From NCBI GenBank assembly GCA_023410595.1, contig JAEYPO010000007.1:154829-218828 (forward strand): a DNA stretch of 64,000 nt, read 5' to 3'. This stretch comes from Bacillota bacterium. GTDB taxonomy: Bacteria; Bacillota; Clostridia; Christensenellales; SZUA-584. Made by a program: the position numbers and the translations under genes. The notes under the pieces were generated by a model, which ran no database searches, had not been told where the DNA came from, and saw only the letters and a list, made by a program, of their open reading frames with translations. Positions 25,924 to 34,167 of the stretch are shown one piece after another; position 1 is the stretch's first letter, and every line of letters starts with the position of its first letter.

Positions 25924-27189
25924 TTAAGCTTGTTTTATTAAGTCCGCTTTCATATAGTCTTGCAGCGCCTCGGGTATATCCACGCTTCCGTCCGCGCGCT
26001 GATAGTTTTCGAGTATAGCCGCGACCGTTCGCCCGACGGCAAGGCCGCTGCCATTGAGCGTATGCACGAACTCCAGTTTTTTATCGTCCGTGCGGTATTT
26101 AATGCCTGCGCGCCTCGCCTGGAAGTCCAGAAAATTCGAGCAGGACGATATCTCGACATAGCGGCCGTAGCTCGGCATCCATACCTCTAAGTCATAAGTC
26201 TTAGCGGATGAAAACCCTAAGTCTTTCGTGCACAGCAGCACGACGCGGTAGGGCAAAGAAAGCTTCTGCAGTATCTTTTCAGCGTCGCGCACAAGGCTTT
26301 GATGTTCCGCTTCGGACTGCTCGGGACGCACGAACTTAACGAGCTCTACTTTGTTGAACTGGTGCTGGCGTATCAGGCCGCGCGTATCCCGCCCCGCGCT
26401 GCCCGCCTCAAAGCGGAAGCACGCGCTGTACGCGGTGTACTTGACGGGAAGCTCATCCATAATGCTGTCTCTGTACATGTTGGTAACGGGAACCTCGGCC
26501 GTAGGCACAAGGAAATAGTCCATATTCTTGATGCTGAACGCGTCTTCCTCGAACTTGGGCAGCTGGCCTGTGCCCTGCATGGACGAGCGGTTTACCATGT
26601 ACGGCGGAAACACCTCTGTATAGGAGCCTTCAAGTGTGTGCGTGTCCAGCATGAAGCTTATAAGCGAGCGCTCAAGCCTGCTGCCCTGCCCCTTGTAGAA
26701 CGTGAATCTTGCGCCCGTGACCTTCGCGGCGGTCTCAAAATCGAGTATGCCGAGCGACGTGCCAATATCCCAGTGGGCGAGCGGCTCAAAATCGAACTCA
26801 CGCGGCGCTCTCCATTTTCTTATCTCCAAGTTGTCAGCGTCGCTTTCGCCGAGCGGCACTTCGGGGAGCGGCACGTTGGGTATGGTGAGCAGAATCTTAT
26901 TTAGCTGCGCTTCGACTTCGCCAAGCTTAGCGTCCGCCGCCTTAATGTCGTCCGCGACCTGCTTCATCTCGGCAAACAGCGGCTCAACGTCCTTGCCTTC
27001 CCTTTTAAGCGCGGGTATGCACTTTGAGACCTCGTTACGGCGGGCTTTTAAGCCCTCGGCTTTAGCTATGAGCTCCCTTCGGGCTTCGTCGAGCTCGAGT
27101 ATGCTCTCGACCGCGCCGGTGACGCCGCGCTTTTTAAGACCTTCTTTTACCTCTTCCGGGTTAGTTCTTATCCTTTTTATATCCAGCAT
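25924..27189 (-). CDS. serS: Seryl-tRNA synthetase
   Basis: Class II synthetase that charges tRNA-Ser. 421 residues. The N-terminal helical arm (about 30-100) precedes the catalytic core with motif 2 (FRFEAGSAGRDTRGLIRQHQ) and motif 3 (NGSGLAVGRTVAAILE). Located 86 bases after argS on the same strand. No T-box was seen in front. Confidence 0.97.
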   Translation of the reverse strand: MLDIKRIRTNPEEVKEGLKKRGVTGAVESILELDEARRELIAKAEGLKARRNEVSKCIPALKREGKDVEPLFAEMKQVADDIKAADAKLGEVEAQLNKILLTIPNVPLPEVPLGESDADNLEIRKWRAPREFDFEPLAHWDIGTSLGILDFETAAKVTGARFTFYKGQGSRLERSLISFMLDTHTLEGSYTEVFPPYMVNRSSMQGTGQLPKFEEDAFSIKNMDYFLVPTAEVPVTNMYRDSIMDELPVKYTAYSACFRFEAGSAGRDTRGLIRQHQFNKVELVKFVRPEQSEAEHQSLVRDAEKILQKLSLPYRVVLLCTKDLGFSSAKTYDLEVWMPSYGRYVEISSCSNFLDFQARRAGIKYRTDDKKLEFVHTLNGSGLAVGRTVAAILENYQRADGSVDIPEALQDYMKADLIKQA

Positions 27190-27275
27190 AATAAAGCCTC
27201 TTATCCTTCCTGCTAATGTTCAGCCGGAAAGTATTTGTCATTGGTCATTAAAAACACCCACAAAACGTTTCTTTA

Positions 27276-28973
27276 TTACATCCTCTCGGGCGCGCCTACG
27301 CCTATGAGTGAAAGCCCCGTGCTTATAACCGTTTTTACGCACTCGGCAAGCAGCAGTCTCGCGGCGCTTTGCCGCGTATCCTCGGTTATTATGCGGTGCT
27401 CGTAATAGTATTTATTCATAGCCTTCGCAAGCTCAATTGTATGGCGCGTTATGAGGTACGGCTCGTTCTTCTCGCACGCACGGCGTACGGCCTCGGGGAA
27501 CGAATAAAGCAGCTTTGCGGCAGCGAACGCCTCCTCGTTGTCGAGCGCCGAGAAATCCTTTTGCTCTTCTTTATAATCGAATTCCGCGCGGCGCAGCAGA
27601 CTCGCGCAGCGCGCGTGCGTATACTGCACATACGGGCCAGTCTCGCCGTCGAAATTCAATACGCGGTTAAACGAAAAGACGATGTCCTTTATGCGCGCCG
27701 CCGTGAGAGTATCGAACACTACCGCGCCCACGCCCACGACTTTCGCAACGTCCTCTTTATTCTCGAGCCCGGGCGACTTTTCCTGTATGATGGAAAGCGT
27801 CTTTTCCACCGCCTTGTCGAGCACGTCCTTTAAAAACACGACTTTGCCCTTACGAGTGGAAAGTGTGCCGTCTTCGAGCGACACCATGCCGAACGCGACA
27901 TGCTCCATATACTTCGCCCATTCATAGCCCATCAGTTCAATCACCTTAAACAGCTGCTTAAAGTGCAGGTTCTGCTGGTATGCCACGACATAAAGGCACT
28001 TCTCAAAGTCGTAAGTATGCTTGCGGTAAAACGCCGCCGCGAGGTCGCGCGTGGCGTACAGCGTAGCTCCGTCGGATTTAAGTATGATGCAGGGCGGCAG
28101 ATCAAAATCGTCAAGCCGCACGACATACGCGCCCTGGGATAGCTCCAGAAGGTCTTTGCTTTTAAGCTCGTCTATGACGGGCTGCATCTTGTCGTTGTAA
28201 AAGCTCTCGCCCGCGTAGCTGTCGAACTTAACGCCCAGCAGGTCGTATATAACGCCCGCCTCTTTGAGCGTAAGCTCCTTGAACCAGTTAAATATCTCGA
28301 GCGCCTCAGCGTCGCCGTCTTCTATCTTCTTGAACCACGCGCGGCCTTCGTCGTTTAACGACTCGTCCTTTTCGGCCTCGTCGTGGAACTTAACGTACAG
28401 CTTGAGCATCGCGTTAACGGAATCGCGCTCTATCTCCTCCCGGTCGCCCCACTTCTTGTAAGCGACAATGAGCTTGCCGAACTGTGTCCCCCAGTCGCCC
28501 AGGTGGTTGATGCCCACGGTTTTATAGCCTAAGAAGCCGTATATTCTGCACAGCGAGTTGCCTATGACCGTGCTCGAAAGGTGGCCCATGTGGAACGGCT
28601 TAGCTATATTGATTGCCGAATAGTCGACGCAAACGGTGCGCCCGCGGCCTATATCTCCGCCGCCGAACGACGCGCCCTTAGCGCTGACTTCGGACAGCGT
28701 GTCCTGTATAAACTGCTGCCTGTCGAGAAAGAAGTTTATATACGCCCCGACGACTTTTGCTTCCGCTATGAACGCGGGCAGCTTTAAGGCGCCCGCTATT
28801 TCAGCGGCTATCGCCGCAGGCGGCTTCTTAAAAGTCCTGGCAAGCTTAAAGCATGGGAAAGAGAAATCCCCCAGCGTCTCGTCGGCCGGAATCTCGATGA
28901 GCGAGAGAACCTCGTCTGAGTTCATCCCCGCTGCGGAGGCAATAAGTTTTGAAAGCTCCTGTTTGTAGTCCAT
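27276..28973 (-). CDS. argS: Arginyl-tRNA synthetase
   Basis: Class I synthetase that charges tRNA-Arg. 565 residues. The HIGH-like motif is KPFHMGHLSSTVIGNSL, the KMSK-equivalent is STRKGK, and the C-terminal DALR-type domain runs to VGAPERM. Followed by serS on the same strand. Confidence 0.97.
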   Translation of the reverse strand: MDYKQELSKLIASAAGMNSDEVLSLIEIPADETLGDFSFPCFKLARTFKKPPAAIAAEIAGALKLPAFIAEAKVVGAYINFFLDRQQFIQDTLSEVSAKGASFGGGDIGRGRTVCVDYSAINIAKPFHMGHLSSTVIGNSLCRIYGFLGYKTVGINHLGDWGTQFGKLIVAYKKWGDREEIERDSVNAMLKLYVKFHDEAEKDESLNDEGRAWFKKIEDGDAEALEIFNWFKELTLKEAGVIYDLLGVKFDSYAGESFYNDKMQPVIDELKSKDLLELSQGAYVVRLDDFDLPPCIILKSDGATLYATRDLAAAFYRKHTYDFEKCLYVVAYQQNLHFKQLFKVIELMGYEWAKYMEHVAFGMVSLEDGTLSTRKGKVVFLKDVLDKAVEKTLSIIQEKSPGLENKEDVAKVVGVGAVVFDTLTAARIKDIVFSFNRVLNFDGETGPYVQYTHARCASLLRRAEFDYKEEQKDFSALDNEEAFAAAKLLYSFPEAVRRACEKNEPYLITRHTIELAKAMNKYYYEHRIITEDTRQSAARLLLAECVKTVISTGLSLIGVGAPERM

Positions 28974-29018
28974 CAGTTATCCTCTTATTCATTAAAAGCC
29001 AAAGCTTTTGCAATCCGT

Positions 29019-29060
29019 ATAATACGGCCCGGCAAGTCGTAAGACTTGGCAGTGTAAATA
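29019..29060 (+). repeat. Intergenic hairpin repeat, copy 2
   Basis: TATAATACGGCCCGG then CAAGTC GTAA GACTTG and GGCAGTGTAAATA. It is the shortest copy and has the same stem-and-tetraloop core as copies 1, 3 and 4. Lies between argS and the DUF218 gene. Confidence 0.6.
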
Positions 29061-29109
29061 TCAATAGAGAATATATCACACGGCGGATGGCAAATCAATG
29101 TTTGCTTGG

Positions 29110-29880
29110 TCATTTAAGGTCTATAAGCGCCATTTTAAGCACGCCTATGTATTCGCGCATGTAGTCGTTTATCGCTATATACCATGGCGTGGGAGCGCTT
29201 ATGCCGTACGCCTCTATGCCGTTGTTTCTCGCGAGCGTTACGGCGCGCATCACGTGAAAAGCGCTCGTCGCCACTACGGCCGTCTTCTGCCTGCCCGGAA
29301 ACATCTTGTCCATAAGCGCGGAGCTTTGCGCCATGTTGTCCTGAGTGTCGTACGAGTTGTCTTCAAGGGCGATGCGCGACGGGTCTATGCCGCGGGAGAC
29401 GAGATAGCTCTTCATTGCCTCGGCTTCGGTAGTAGGCTCGCGCCTGCCCTGCCCTCCAGAAACGATGCAGACGGCTCCGTCGTTCTCTAAAAGATAGCCG
29501 CAGGCGGCGTCGAGGCGGTTTGTAAGCGTGAGCGTCAGGCGTCCGTCGGGGAATATGCCGCAGCCCGGCACTATGACGAAATTAACGTTCTTGGGGGCAT
29601 CGCCGCCCGGAAATGCGATTATCATCGTCTCGACGACGATGAACGACAATAGCCCAATGCATATTATAACCGTTACGGCTATTCTCAGCCATTTTACACC
29701 GATTACCGGCCCGGGACGCAGTATATGCTTAAGACCCCACGCGATAAGCACGGCCCCCGCAAGCCCCGGCAGCACCACTCCCGTGCTTATGCCGGTGGAT
29801 ACAAGCGCGGCGACTATTGTCGCGGCAACGCCTAAGGCACCGAGCGCTACGGTTGCTATATAAAATATCTTTTTAAGCAT
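29110..29880 (-). CDS. DUF218 (YdcF/SanA-like) membrane protein
   Basis: 256 residues. Three hydrophobic helices near the N terminus (about 4-25, 30-50, 60-85) are followed by the DUF218 domain: NFVIVPGCGIFPDGRLTLTL, CIVSGGQGRREPTTEAEAMK, and EDNSYDTQDNMAQS. The family includes SanA/ElyC-type envelope proteins, with roles in lipid-carrier or peptidoglycan precursor handling proposed for some members. The molecular activity here is not known. Confidence 0.85.
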   Translation of the reverse strand: MLKKIFYIATVALGALGVAATIVAALVSTGISTGVVLPGLAGAVLIAWGLKHILRPGPVIGVKWLRIAVTVIICIGLLSFIVVETMIIAFPGGDAPKNVNFVIVPGCGIFPDGRLTLTLTNRLDAACGYLLENDGAVCIVSGGQGRREPTTEAEAMKSYLVSRGIDPSRIALEDNSYDTQDNMAQSSALMDKMFPGRQKTAVVATSAFHVMRAVTLARNNGIEAYGISAPTPWYIAINDYMREYIGVLKMALIDLK

Positions 29881-30013
29881 ATTGTTATTTTATAGTTTAT
29901 CGGGGAAGAAGACAATGCTTTTTATTGGATAACGTTAAGGCAAAGGGGCTTTGGGCTGCCACAGGCCATAGGGCGACGGCAGGGGAGCCTTTATGATCCA
30001 TAAAGCGACTTGT

Positions 30014-30089
30014 GTCATTCAGAACGAGCGAAGCGAGAGAAGAATCTTTTGATAGTTACTATAAGATTCCTCACTACGTTCGGAATGAC
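30014..30089. repeat. Long inverted repeat GTCATTC...GAATGAC
   Basis: GTCATTCAGAACGAGCG ... AAGAATCTT faces AAGATTCCTCAC...CGTTCGGAATGAC, forming a 76-base hairpin with several mismatches. Related half-units with GTCATTCAGAG/GAAGAATCTT lie at 50091-50201 and 56071-56102. This is a dispersed palindromic element of the MITE/REP type. Confidence 0.7.
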
Positions 30090-30134
30090 GAAAGGGGGTA
30101 GGCGGTCACCCATCAGCTAAGAGCTTAAAATACA

Positions 30135-30178
30135 CGGAACGACATACCCCTTCGGGGCACACGGCGGAGGTCGTTCCC
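30135..30178. repeat. Inverted repeat CGGAACGAC...GTCGTTCCC
   Basis: An inverted pair of nine bases with the inner hairpin CCCC TTCG GGG. The same outer arms are found at 56189-56214. It occupies the 397-base gap 29881-30277 together with the GTCATTC repeat; I see no gene in that gap. Confidence 0.6.
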
Positions 30179-30277
30179 TATGGGTTGTCCATAATTTAGT
30201 ATTTGTAGCAATGAAAAATTGGGGTTTACCGATAACCAACAGCGCCGATGTTTCCACCGGCGCTGCTTGATCTATCC

Positions 30278-31927
30278 CTATTTCTTCTGGTCTCTTTCCC
30301 GGAGTTCCACCCTGCGTATCTTACCGCTTATCGTCTTGGGCAGCTCACCTACGAACTCTATGACGCGCGGGTATTTATACGGCGCGGTGACCTTTTTAAC
30401 GTGCTCCTGCAGCTCTTTTTTAAGCTCCTCGGAGGGCGTATAGCCCTTGGCGAGCACTATGGTAGCTTTTACTACCTGACCGCGGTCGGGGTGCGGCACG
30501 CCCGTAATAGCCGTCTCGAGTACCGCGGGGTGCTCCATCAAAGCGCTTTCCACCTCAAAAGGCCCTATGCGGTAGCCGGAAGACTTTATGACGTCGTCCG
30601 TCCTTCCCACGTACCAGTAGTAGCCCTCTTCGTCCCTCCATGCGACGTCGCCCGTGTGGTACATGCCGTCGTGCCATACGGCCTTCGTGCGCTCCTCGTC
30701 GCGGTAATAGCCGAGGAAAAGGCCGGGCGCCGTCCACCTGTCCGTGCGTACGACTATCTCGCCGGGGACGCCCCACTTGCACGACTCACCCTGTTCGTCT
30801 ACGACGTCCACGTCAAAAAGCGGCGAAGGCTTGCCCATAGAGCCGGGCTTGGGCTCCATCCACAGGAAGTTGCCTATTGTAACGGTAAGCTCCGTCTGGC
30901 CGTATATCTCCATGAGCTTAAGCCCCGTGGCTTCTTTAAATTTATAGAACACCTCGGGATTAAGCGGCTCGCCCGCTATGCTTGCCCACTTTATGCATGA
31001 AAGATCATACTTTGTAAGGTCTTCCTTTATGAAATACCGGTAAATAGTCGGCGGCGCGCAGAACGTCGTCACCTTGTTCTCGCTTATCGCCTCGAGCATC
31101 TTGTGAGGCACGAACTTGTCGTGGTCGTATACGAATATTGCCGTCTCGGCGAGCCACTGGCCATAAAGCTTGCCCCACACGGATTTCGCCCAGCCCGTCT
31201 CGGATACGGTCAGGTGCAGCCCCTCGGGGTCTGCGTTATGCCAGAACACCGCTGTGGGTATGTGGCCTAAAGGGTACGTGTAGGAATGCGCGACCATCTT
31301 GGGCAGCCCCGTCGTGCCCGACGTAAAGTACAGCAGCATTATGTCGTCGTTCTTAGGCAGTTCGGCGGGCTTTCTAAAGTCTTCGCTCGCCGCTATGACG
31401 CCCTCGGGATAGTTGAGCCAGCCTTCCCTTTCGCCTAAGAGCGCCTTTACTTTGAGCGTGGGCATATCCTGTGCCTCGTCAACATGCTCCTTTATGTCGC
31501 CGTCATTCGTGCAGATTATCATCTTTACGCTCGCGGCGCTCACGCGGTACTCGACGTCCTTCTTCGTTAAGAGATGCGTGGCGGGCACGGCTACGGCGCC
31601 TATCTTGTGCAGCGCCATTATCGTGTACCAGAACTGGTAATTGCGCTTTAATATGATCATGACCTTGTCGCCCTTGCTTATACCAAGCGACGTAAGGTAA
31701 TTTGCGGCTTTGTCGCTCAACCGCTTTATGTCGGCGAACGTGAACACCTTTTTCGTGCCGTCCTCGTGCACCCATACGAGCGCGCGCTTATTTGGCTTAG
31801 TGGCCGCCAGCTCGTCGAGCACGTCGTAGGCAAAGTTAAAACGCTCGGGCACGTTTATTTTGAAATTCTCGTGGAAGTCTTCGTAGGACGTAAAGTCAGC
31901 CTGCGTGTATTTTTCAAATATCCTCAT
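30278..31927 (-). CDS. AMP-forming acyl-CoA synthetase
   Basis: 549 residues of the adenylate-forming family: activates a carboxylic acid with ATP and then forms the CoA thioester. Motifs seen are YFTSGTTGLPKMV (A3), YGQTELT (A5), the SSGYRIGPFEVES segment (A8) and the catalytic lysine in PKTISGKIRR (A10). It is closest in layout to medium-chain or acetyl/propionyl-type synthetases; the acid used cannot be read from sequence. Translationally coupled to the XRE-cupin gene: its AGGAGGGG site overlaps that gene's stop. Both lie behind a T-box that appears to sense isoleucine tRNA, so 2-methylbutyrate, propionate or another isoleucine precursor acid is a reasonable guess. Confidence 0.92.
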   Translation of the reverse strand: MRIFEKYTQADFTSYEDFHENFKINVPERFNFAYDVLDELAATKPNKRALVWVHEDGTKKVFTFADIKRLSDKAANYLTSLGISKGDKVMIILKRNYQFWYTIMALHKIGAVAVPATHLLTKKDVEYRVSAASVKMIICTNDGDIKEHVDEAQDMPTLKVKALLGEREGWLNYPEGVIAASEDFRKPAELPKNDDIMLLYFTSGTTGLPKMVAHSYTYPLGHIPTAVFWHNADPEGLHLTVSETGWAKSVWGKLYGQWLAETAIFVYDHDKFVPHKMLEAISENKVTTFCAPPTIYRYFIKEDLTKYDLSCIKWASIAGEPLNPEVFYKFKEATGLKLMEIYGQTELTVTIGNFLWMEPKPGSMGKPSPLFDVDVVDEQGESCKWGVPGEIVVRTDRWTAPGLFLGYYRDEERTKAVWHDGMYHTGDVAWRDEEGYYWYVGRTDDVIKSSGYRIGPFEVESALMEHPAVLETAITGVPHPDRGQVVKATIVLAKGYTPSEELKKELQEHVKKVTAPYKYPRVIEFVGELPKTISGKIRRVELRERDQKK

Positions 31928-31936
31928 ATGCCCCTC

Positions 31937-32491
31937 CTACTTCGCTATGACCGCAAGAAATTTGCAAACGCCGCCCTCGGCCTGCATCGCGTGCGGATGA
32001 TTCGCGTTGTAATAAACAGCGTCGCCCGGCTGCATCAGCAGCTCCTGCTTGTCTATAAACAGCCGCATGCTGCCTTCGAGCACGTAATCGAACTCGTGGC
32101 CTTCGTGCGAATTCATGTGCGACCTCGCGTCAGTGTCTTTCGGCTCCACCGTGACGAGGAACGGCTCCATCTTCTTGTTCTTGAAGATGTACGCAAGGTG
32201 CTCGTACTTATACTCCTTGCGGCGCTCCATCTTGAGCCCCGTGCCGCTCTTTACAAACGAGCATACCGAGAGCCGCGGCGCCTCGCCCGTCATCAGGTCG
32301 ACGATATCCACGCCCAGCTTGCCCGCGACCGAGTAGAGGAACGAGAAAGAAAAGTCGTTCCTGCCCGCTTCGTAGTCAAGGTACTGCGCTTCAGAGATGC
32401 CCAAGGCCTTTGCCATGTCGGCGGTCGTAACGTCCATGATCTCCCTTAAATCCTTTATACGCTGCGCGATAAGTATAATCCGGTCTTCCAT
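31937..32491 (-). CDS. XRE-family regulator with C-terminal cupin domain
   Basis: 184 residues. A helix-turn-helix (about 8-65, TTADMAKALGISEAQYLDYE) is joined to a cupin barrel (about 105-180, HEGHEFDYVLEGSMRLFID and GDAVYYNANHPHAMQA). I place the start at the second ATG (32491) because AGGAGG lies seven bases before it and only one base before the first ATG at 32497. It is the first gene after the T-box and is coupled to the acyl-CoA synthetase, so it probably senses a related small molecule and tunes the same operon. The ligand is unknown. Confidence 0.92.
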   Translation of the reverse strand: MEDRIILIAQRIKDLREIMDVTTADMAKALGISEAQYLDYEAGRNDFSFSFLYSVAGKLGVDIVDLMTGEAPRLSVCSFVKSGTGLKMERRKEYKYEHLAYIFKNKKMEPFLVTVEPKDTDARSHMNSHEGHEFDYVLEGSMRLFIDKQELLMQPGDAVYYNANHPHAMQAEGGVCKFLAVIAK

Positions 32492-32528
32492 ATCCATACC
32501 TCCTAGACTAATCTTATTAATTCCGGGA

Positions 32529-32780
32529 AATAAAAAACACCTCGCCCTTTATGGGACGAAGTGTGCATTCCGCGGTACCACCCAGATTGGTAAAACTACC
32601 CTCTTGATAAGGTTCAGACAAACCTTTGCGTGTAACGGCGCAAACCCCGGAAAGCTCTTAGATAAATGTTCAGAGCCTCCGCTCGGAAAGTGATGTCCGC
32701 TGCGCCTCTTTTGCCCTTTTCCACCAGCCAAGGGCTCTCTGTAAAAAGTTTTAGCGTACGGCGTCTTCCGTCATAGCGTT
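32529..32780 (-). promoter_or_regulatory. T-box leader, predicted isoleucine-specific (AUC)
   Basis: On the minus strand, a full T-box: a distal stem I region with ACAGAGAGCCC and GGCUGGUGGAAA, a specifier loop GACAUCA with codon AUC at 32692-32694, the conserved T-box GGGUGGUACCGCGG (32570-32583), and a terminator CACUUCGUCCC ... AGGGCGAGGUG UUUUUU (32529-32563). The bulge UGGU would pair with a tRNA ending ACCA, that is discriminator A, as in tRNA-Ile and not tRNA-Asp. The leader ends about 38 bases before the XRE-cupin start. T-boxes let transcription proceed when the matching uncharged tRNA builds up. Stem I pairing CGGAAG/CUUUCCG and CGCU/AGCG frames the loop. Confidence 0.88.
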
Positions 32781-32893
32781 TATGCGCTCCTATAAAGGCA
32801 AATAACCATAGGAGCCTATCAATTTATGTTACAGTATCACAGACGTTTGGCAAAGTCAAGAAAAGATGCCTTAAAAAATATGCTTAAGGCTTG

Positions 32894-33077
32894 TTACATG
32901 TCGGCTTTCTTTTTGAATACGAATATCATAGTGGAGCCCAATAGGCCGGCACATTGAAAATTGACAAGCTCCCATCCTTCTTCTCCGGCTTGCTTTAGCA
33001 TCTCGTCGCTTCTCTCCTTAAGCGTGGCTTTCGGTGCTCCACATGGAATTGAACGTTTCCGTTTTGTATAGCCACAT
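32894..33077 (-). pseudogene. Frameshifted DUF4177-like small protein
   Basis: The frame opens MWLYKTETFNSMWSTE, then runs into a stop. Shifted by one base it continues as TLKERSDEMLKQAGEEGWELVNFQ and GSTMIFVFKKK. Together these make the usual short DUF4177 layout (an N-terminal YKTE strand, a helix, EEGWELV, FVFKK). The 184-base length is not a multiple of three, which fits one indel near 33030. A sequencing error is an alternative. Confidence 0.65.
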
Positions 33078-33143
33078 AATCTAACCTCATTTATTGCGTA
33101 AAGAAAAACACCCGCCGGTTATGTTTGCACCGGAGGGTGTTGT

Positions 33144-33220
33144 TGGTGGAGACAGCTGGACTCGAACCAGCGGCCTCTCGCATGTGAAGCGAGCGCTCTA
33201 ACCGACTGAGCTATGCCTCC
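33144..33220 (-). tRNA. tRNA-Val (CAC)
   Basis: 77 bases with encoded CCA. The acceptor GGAGGCA pairs with TGTCTCC. The anticodon stem CTCGC/GCGAG holds the loop TTCACAT, anticodon CAC. Confidence 0.94.
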
Positions 33221-33402
33221 AAAATCTACTCCTAAACTAAAGTTTTTTTAGGACCCCTTAGACTATCTTAGTTGCTGCCGGTTTAAAGTCTGGATAACAT
33301 TATACAGCAAGTGCTTTGTTTTGTGAACCCCGATTTTTCGAATTACAAATTATCACAAGGAAATTTTCCGCGGCGTTTGTTATAATACGCTTGGAGAAAA
33401 AC

Positions 33403-33477
33403 ATGAACAAGTATATACTGCAAAATGCGGTTTCAAAAAGGGGCTTTACGGCAAAGAGAGAATCAGGGGAGGGTTAA
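33403..33477 (+). CDS. Possible 24-residue leader peptide
   Basis: MNKYILQNAVSKRGFTAKRE..., behind GGAGAAA and a TATAAT-like box near 33380. It ends two bases before the next ATG, and its end contains the GGGGAGGG binding site of the following gene. It could be a coupled leader or chance. Confidence 0.3.
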   Translation: MNKYILQNAVSKRGFTAKRESGEG

Positions 33478-33479
33478 AG

Positions 33480-34166
33480 ATGATTAAGCTGCCGATGATT
33501 GATACTAAAGACCAGCTTTGCTCGCTCATAGAGGACATAGGGTTCTTGCCGTTGTCTAAGTGCGGCATACCCGGCTTTTCTGTGGAGGAGATAACGCTAT
33601 GGGAGCGCTGGTTCAGCGATACTAACCCGGAGCTCGATCCGTGGAACTGGCGCAAAGCTATAGCTGCAGAAGGCGATATTGCTTACGGCAAGCTTTTCAA
33701 TGGCAAGGCGGGGTTCATATCGAAGAAGTGGTACCCTAAGTTCGTCAACTACCGGCGCAACGGGTACGATTTTGATTCGCTGTATGACGAAGGGCTGGCT
33801 CCCCGGCGGCAATTCATTATCATGAAGCTGTTTGAGGACGGCGCGACTATACCCTCGTATGAGATAAAGAAGCGGGCTGGGTTCGGCGGAGACGGCGAGA
33901 AGGGCTTTGAGGGAACGCTGACGTCGCTGCAGATGCAGACATACCTCACTGTGTGCGGTTTCGCGCGGAGGCGCAACAAAGCGGGTGCGGAGTACGGCTG
34001 GCCGATAGGATTGTGCACAACGCCGGAGGCTCTTTTCGGCGCCGACTATGTGCGCTCCGAGTATAAGACGGACCCTGAGCGATCGCGCGCGGAGATAGCG
34101 GAGCATTGCGCCAGACTGTTCGGGGACGCGGGAGAAGAGGCTATACTGAAGTTTATAGGCAGATGA
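33480..34166 (+). CDS. AlkZ-related winged-helix protein (putative)
   Basis: 228 residues. The stretches EGDIAYGKLFNGKAGFISKK and GFARRRNKAGAEYGWPIG, with a DWN-type segment (LDPWNWRKA), are typical of a clostridial family described as AlkZ-related; AlkZ is a DNA glycosylase that opens crosslinks. The catalytic motif is not certain here, so activity is unproven. GGGAGGG precedes the ATG. It is followed one base later by the radical SAM gene, so the two form an operon. Confidence 0.6.
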   Translation: MIKLPMIDTKDQLCSLIEDIGFLPLSKCGIPGFSVEEITLWERWFSDTNPELDPWNWRKAIAAEGDIAYGKLFNGKAGFISKKWYPKFVNYRRNGYDFDSLYDEGLAPRRQFIIMKLFEDGATIPSYEIKKRAGFGGDGEKGFEGTLTSLQMQTYLTVCGFARRRNKAGAEYGWPIGLCTTPEALFGADYVRSEYKTDPERSRAEIAEHCARLFGDAGEEAILKFIGR

Positions 34167-34167
34167 T

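Noticed and set aside
27190..27275. A T-box or other leader before serS.
   Set aside because: Only 86 bases lie between argS and serS, with no GGGTGGTACCGCG motif or terminator.
30248..31000. A 250-codon plus-strand frame opposite the acyl-CoA synthetase.
   Set aside because: The minus strand encodes a full enzyme with all motifs. The plus frame has no ribosome binding site and no recognisable domain.
32692..32697. Reading GAC (Asp) instead of AUC as the T-box specifier.
   Set aside because: AUC is followed by A and sits next to the lower stem as expected. The UGGU bulge needs discriminator A, while tRNA-Asp has G.
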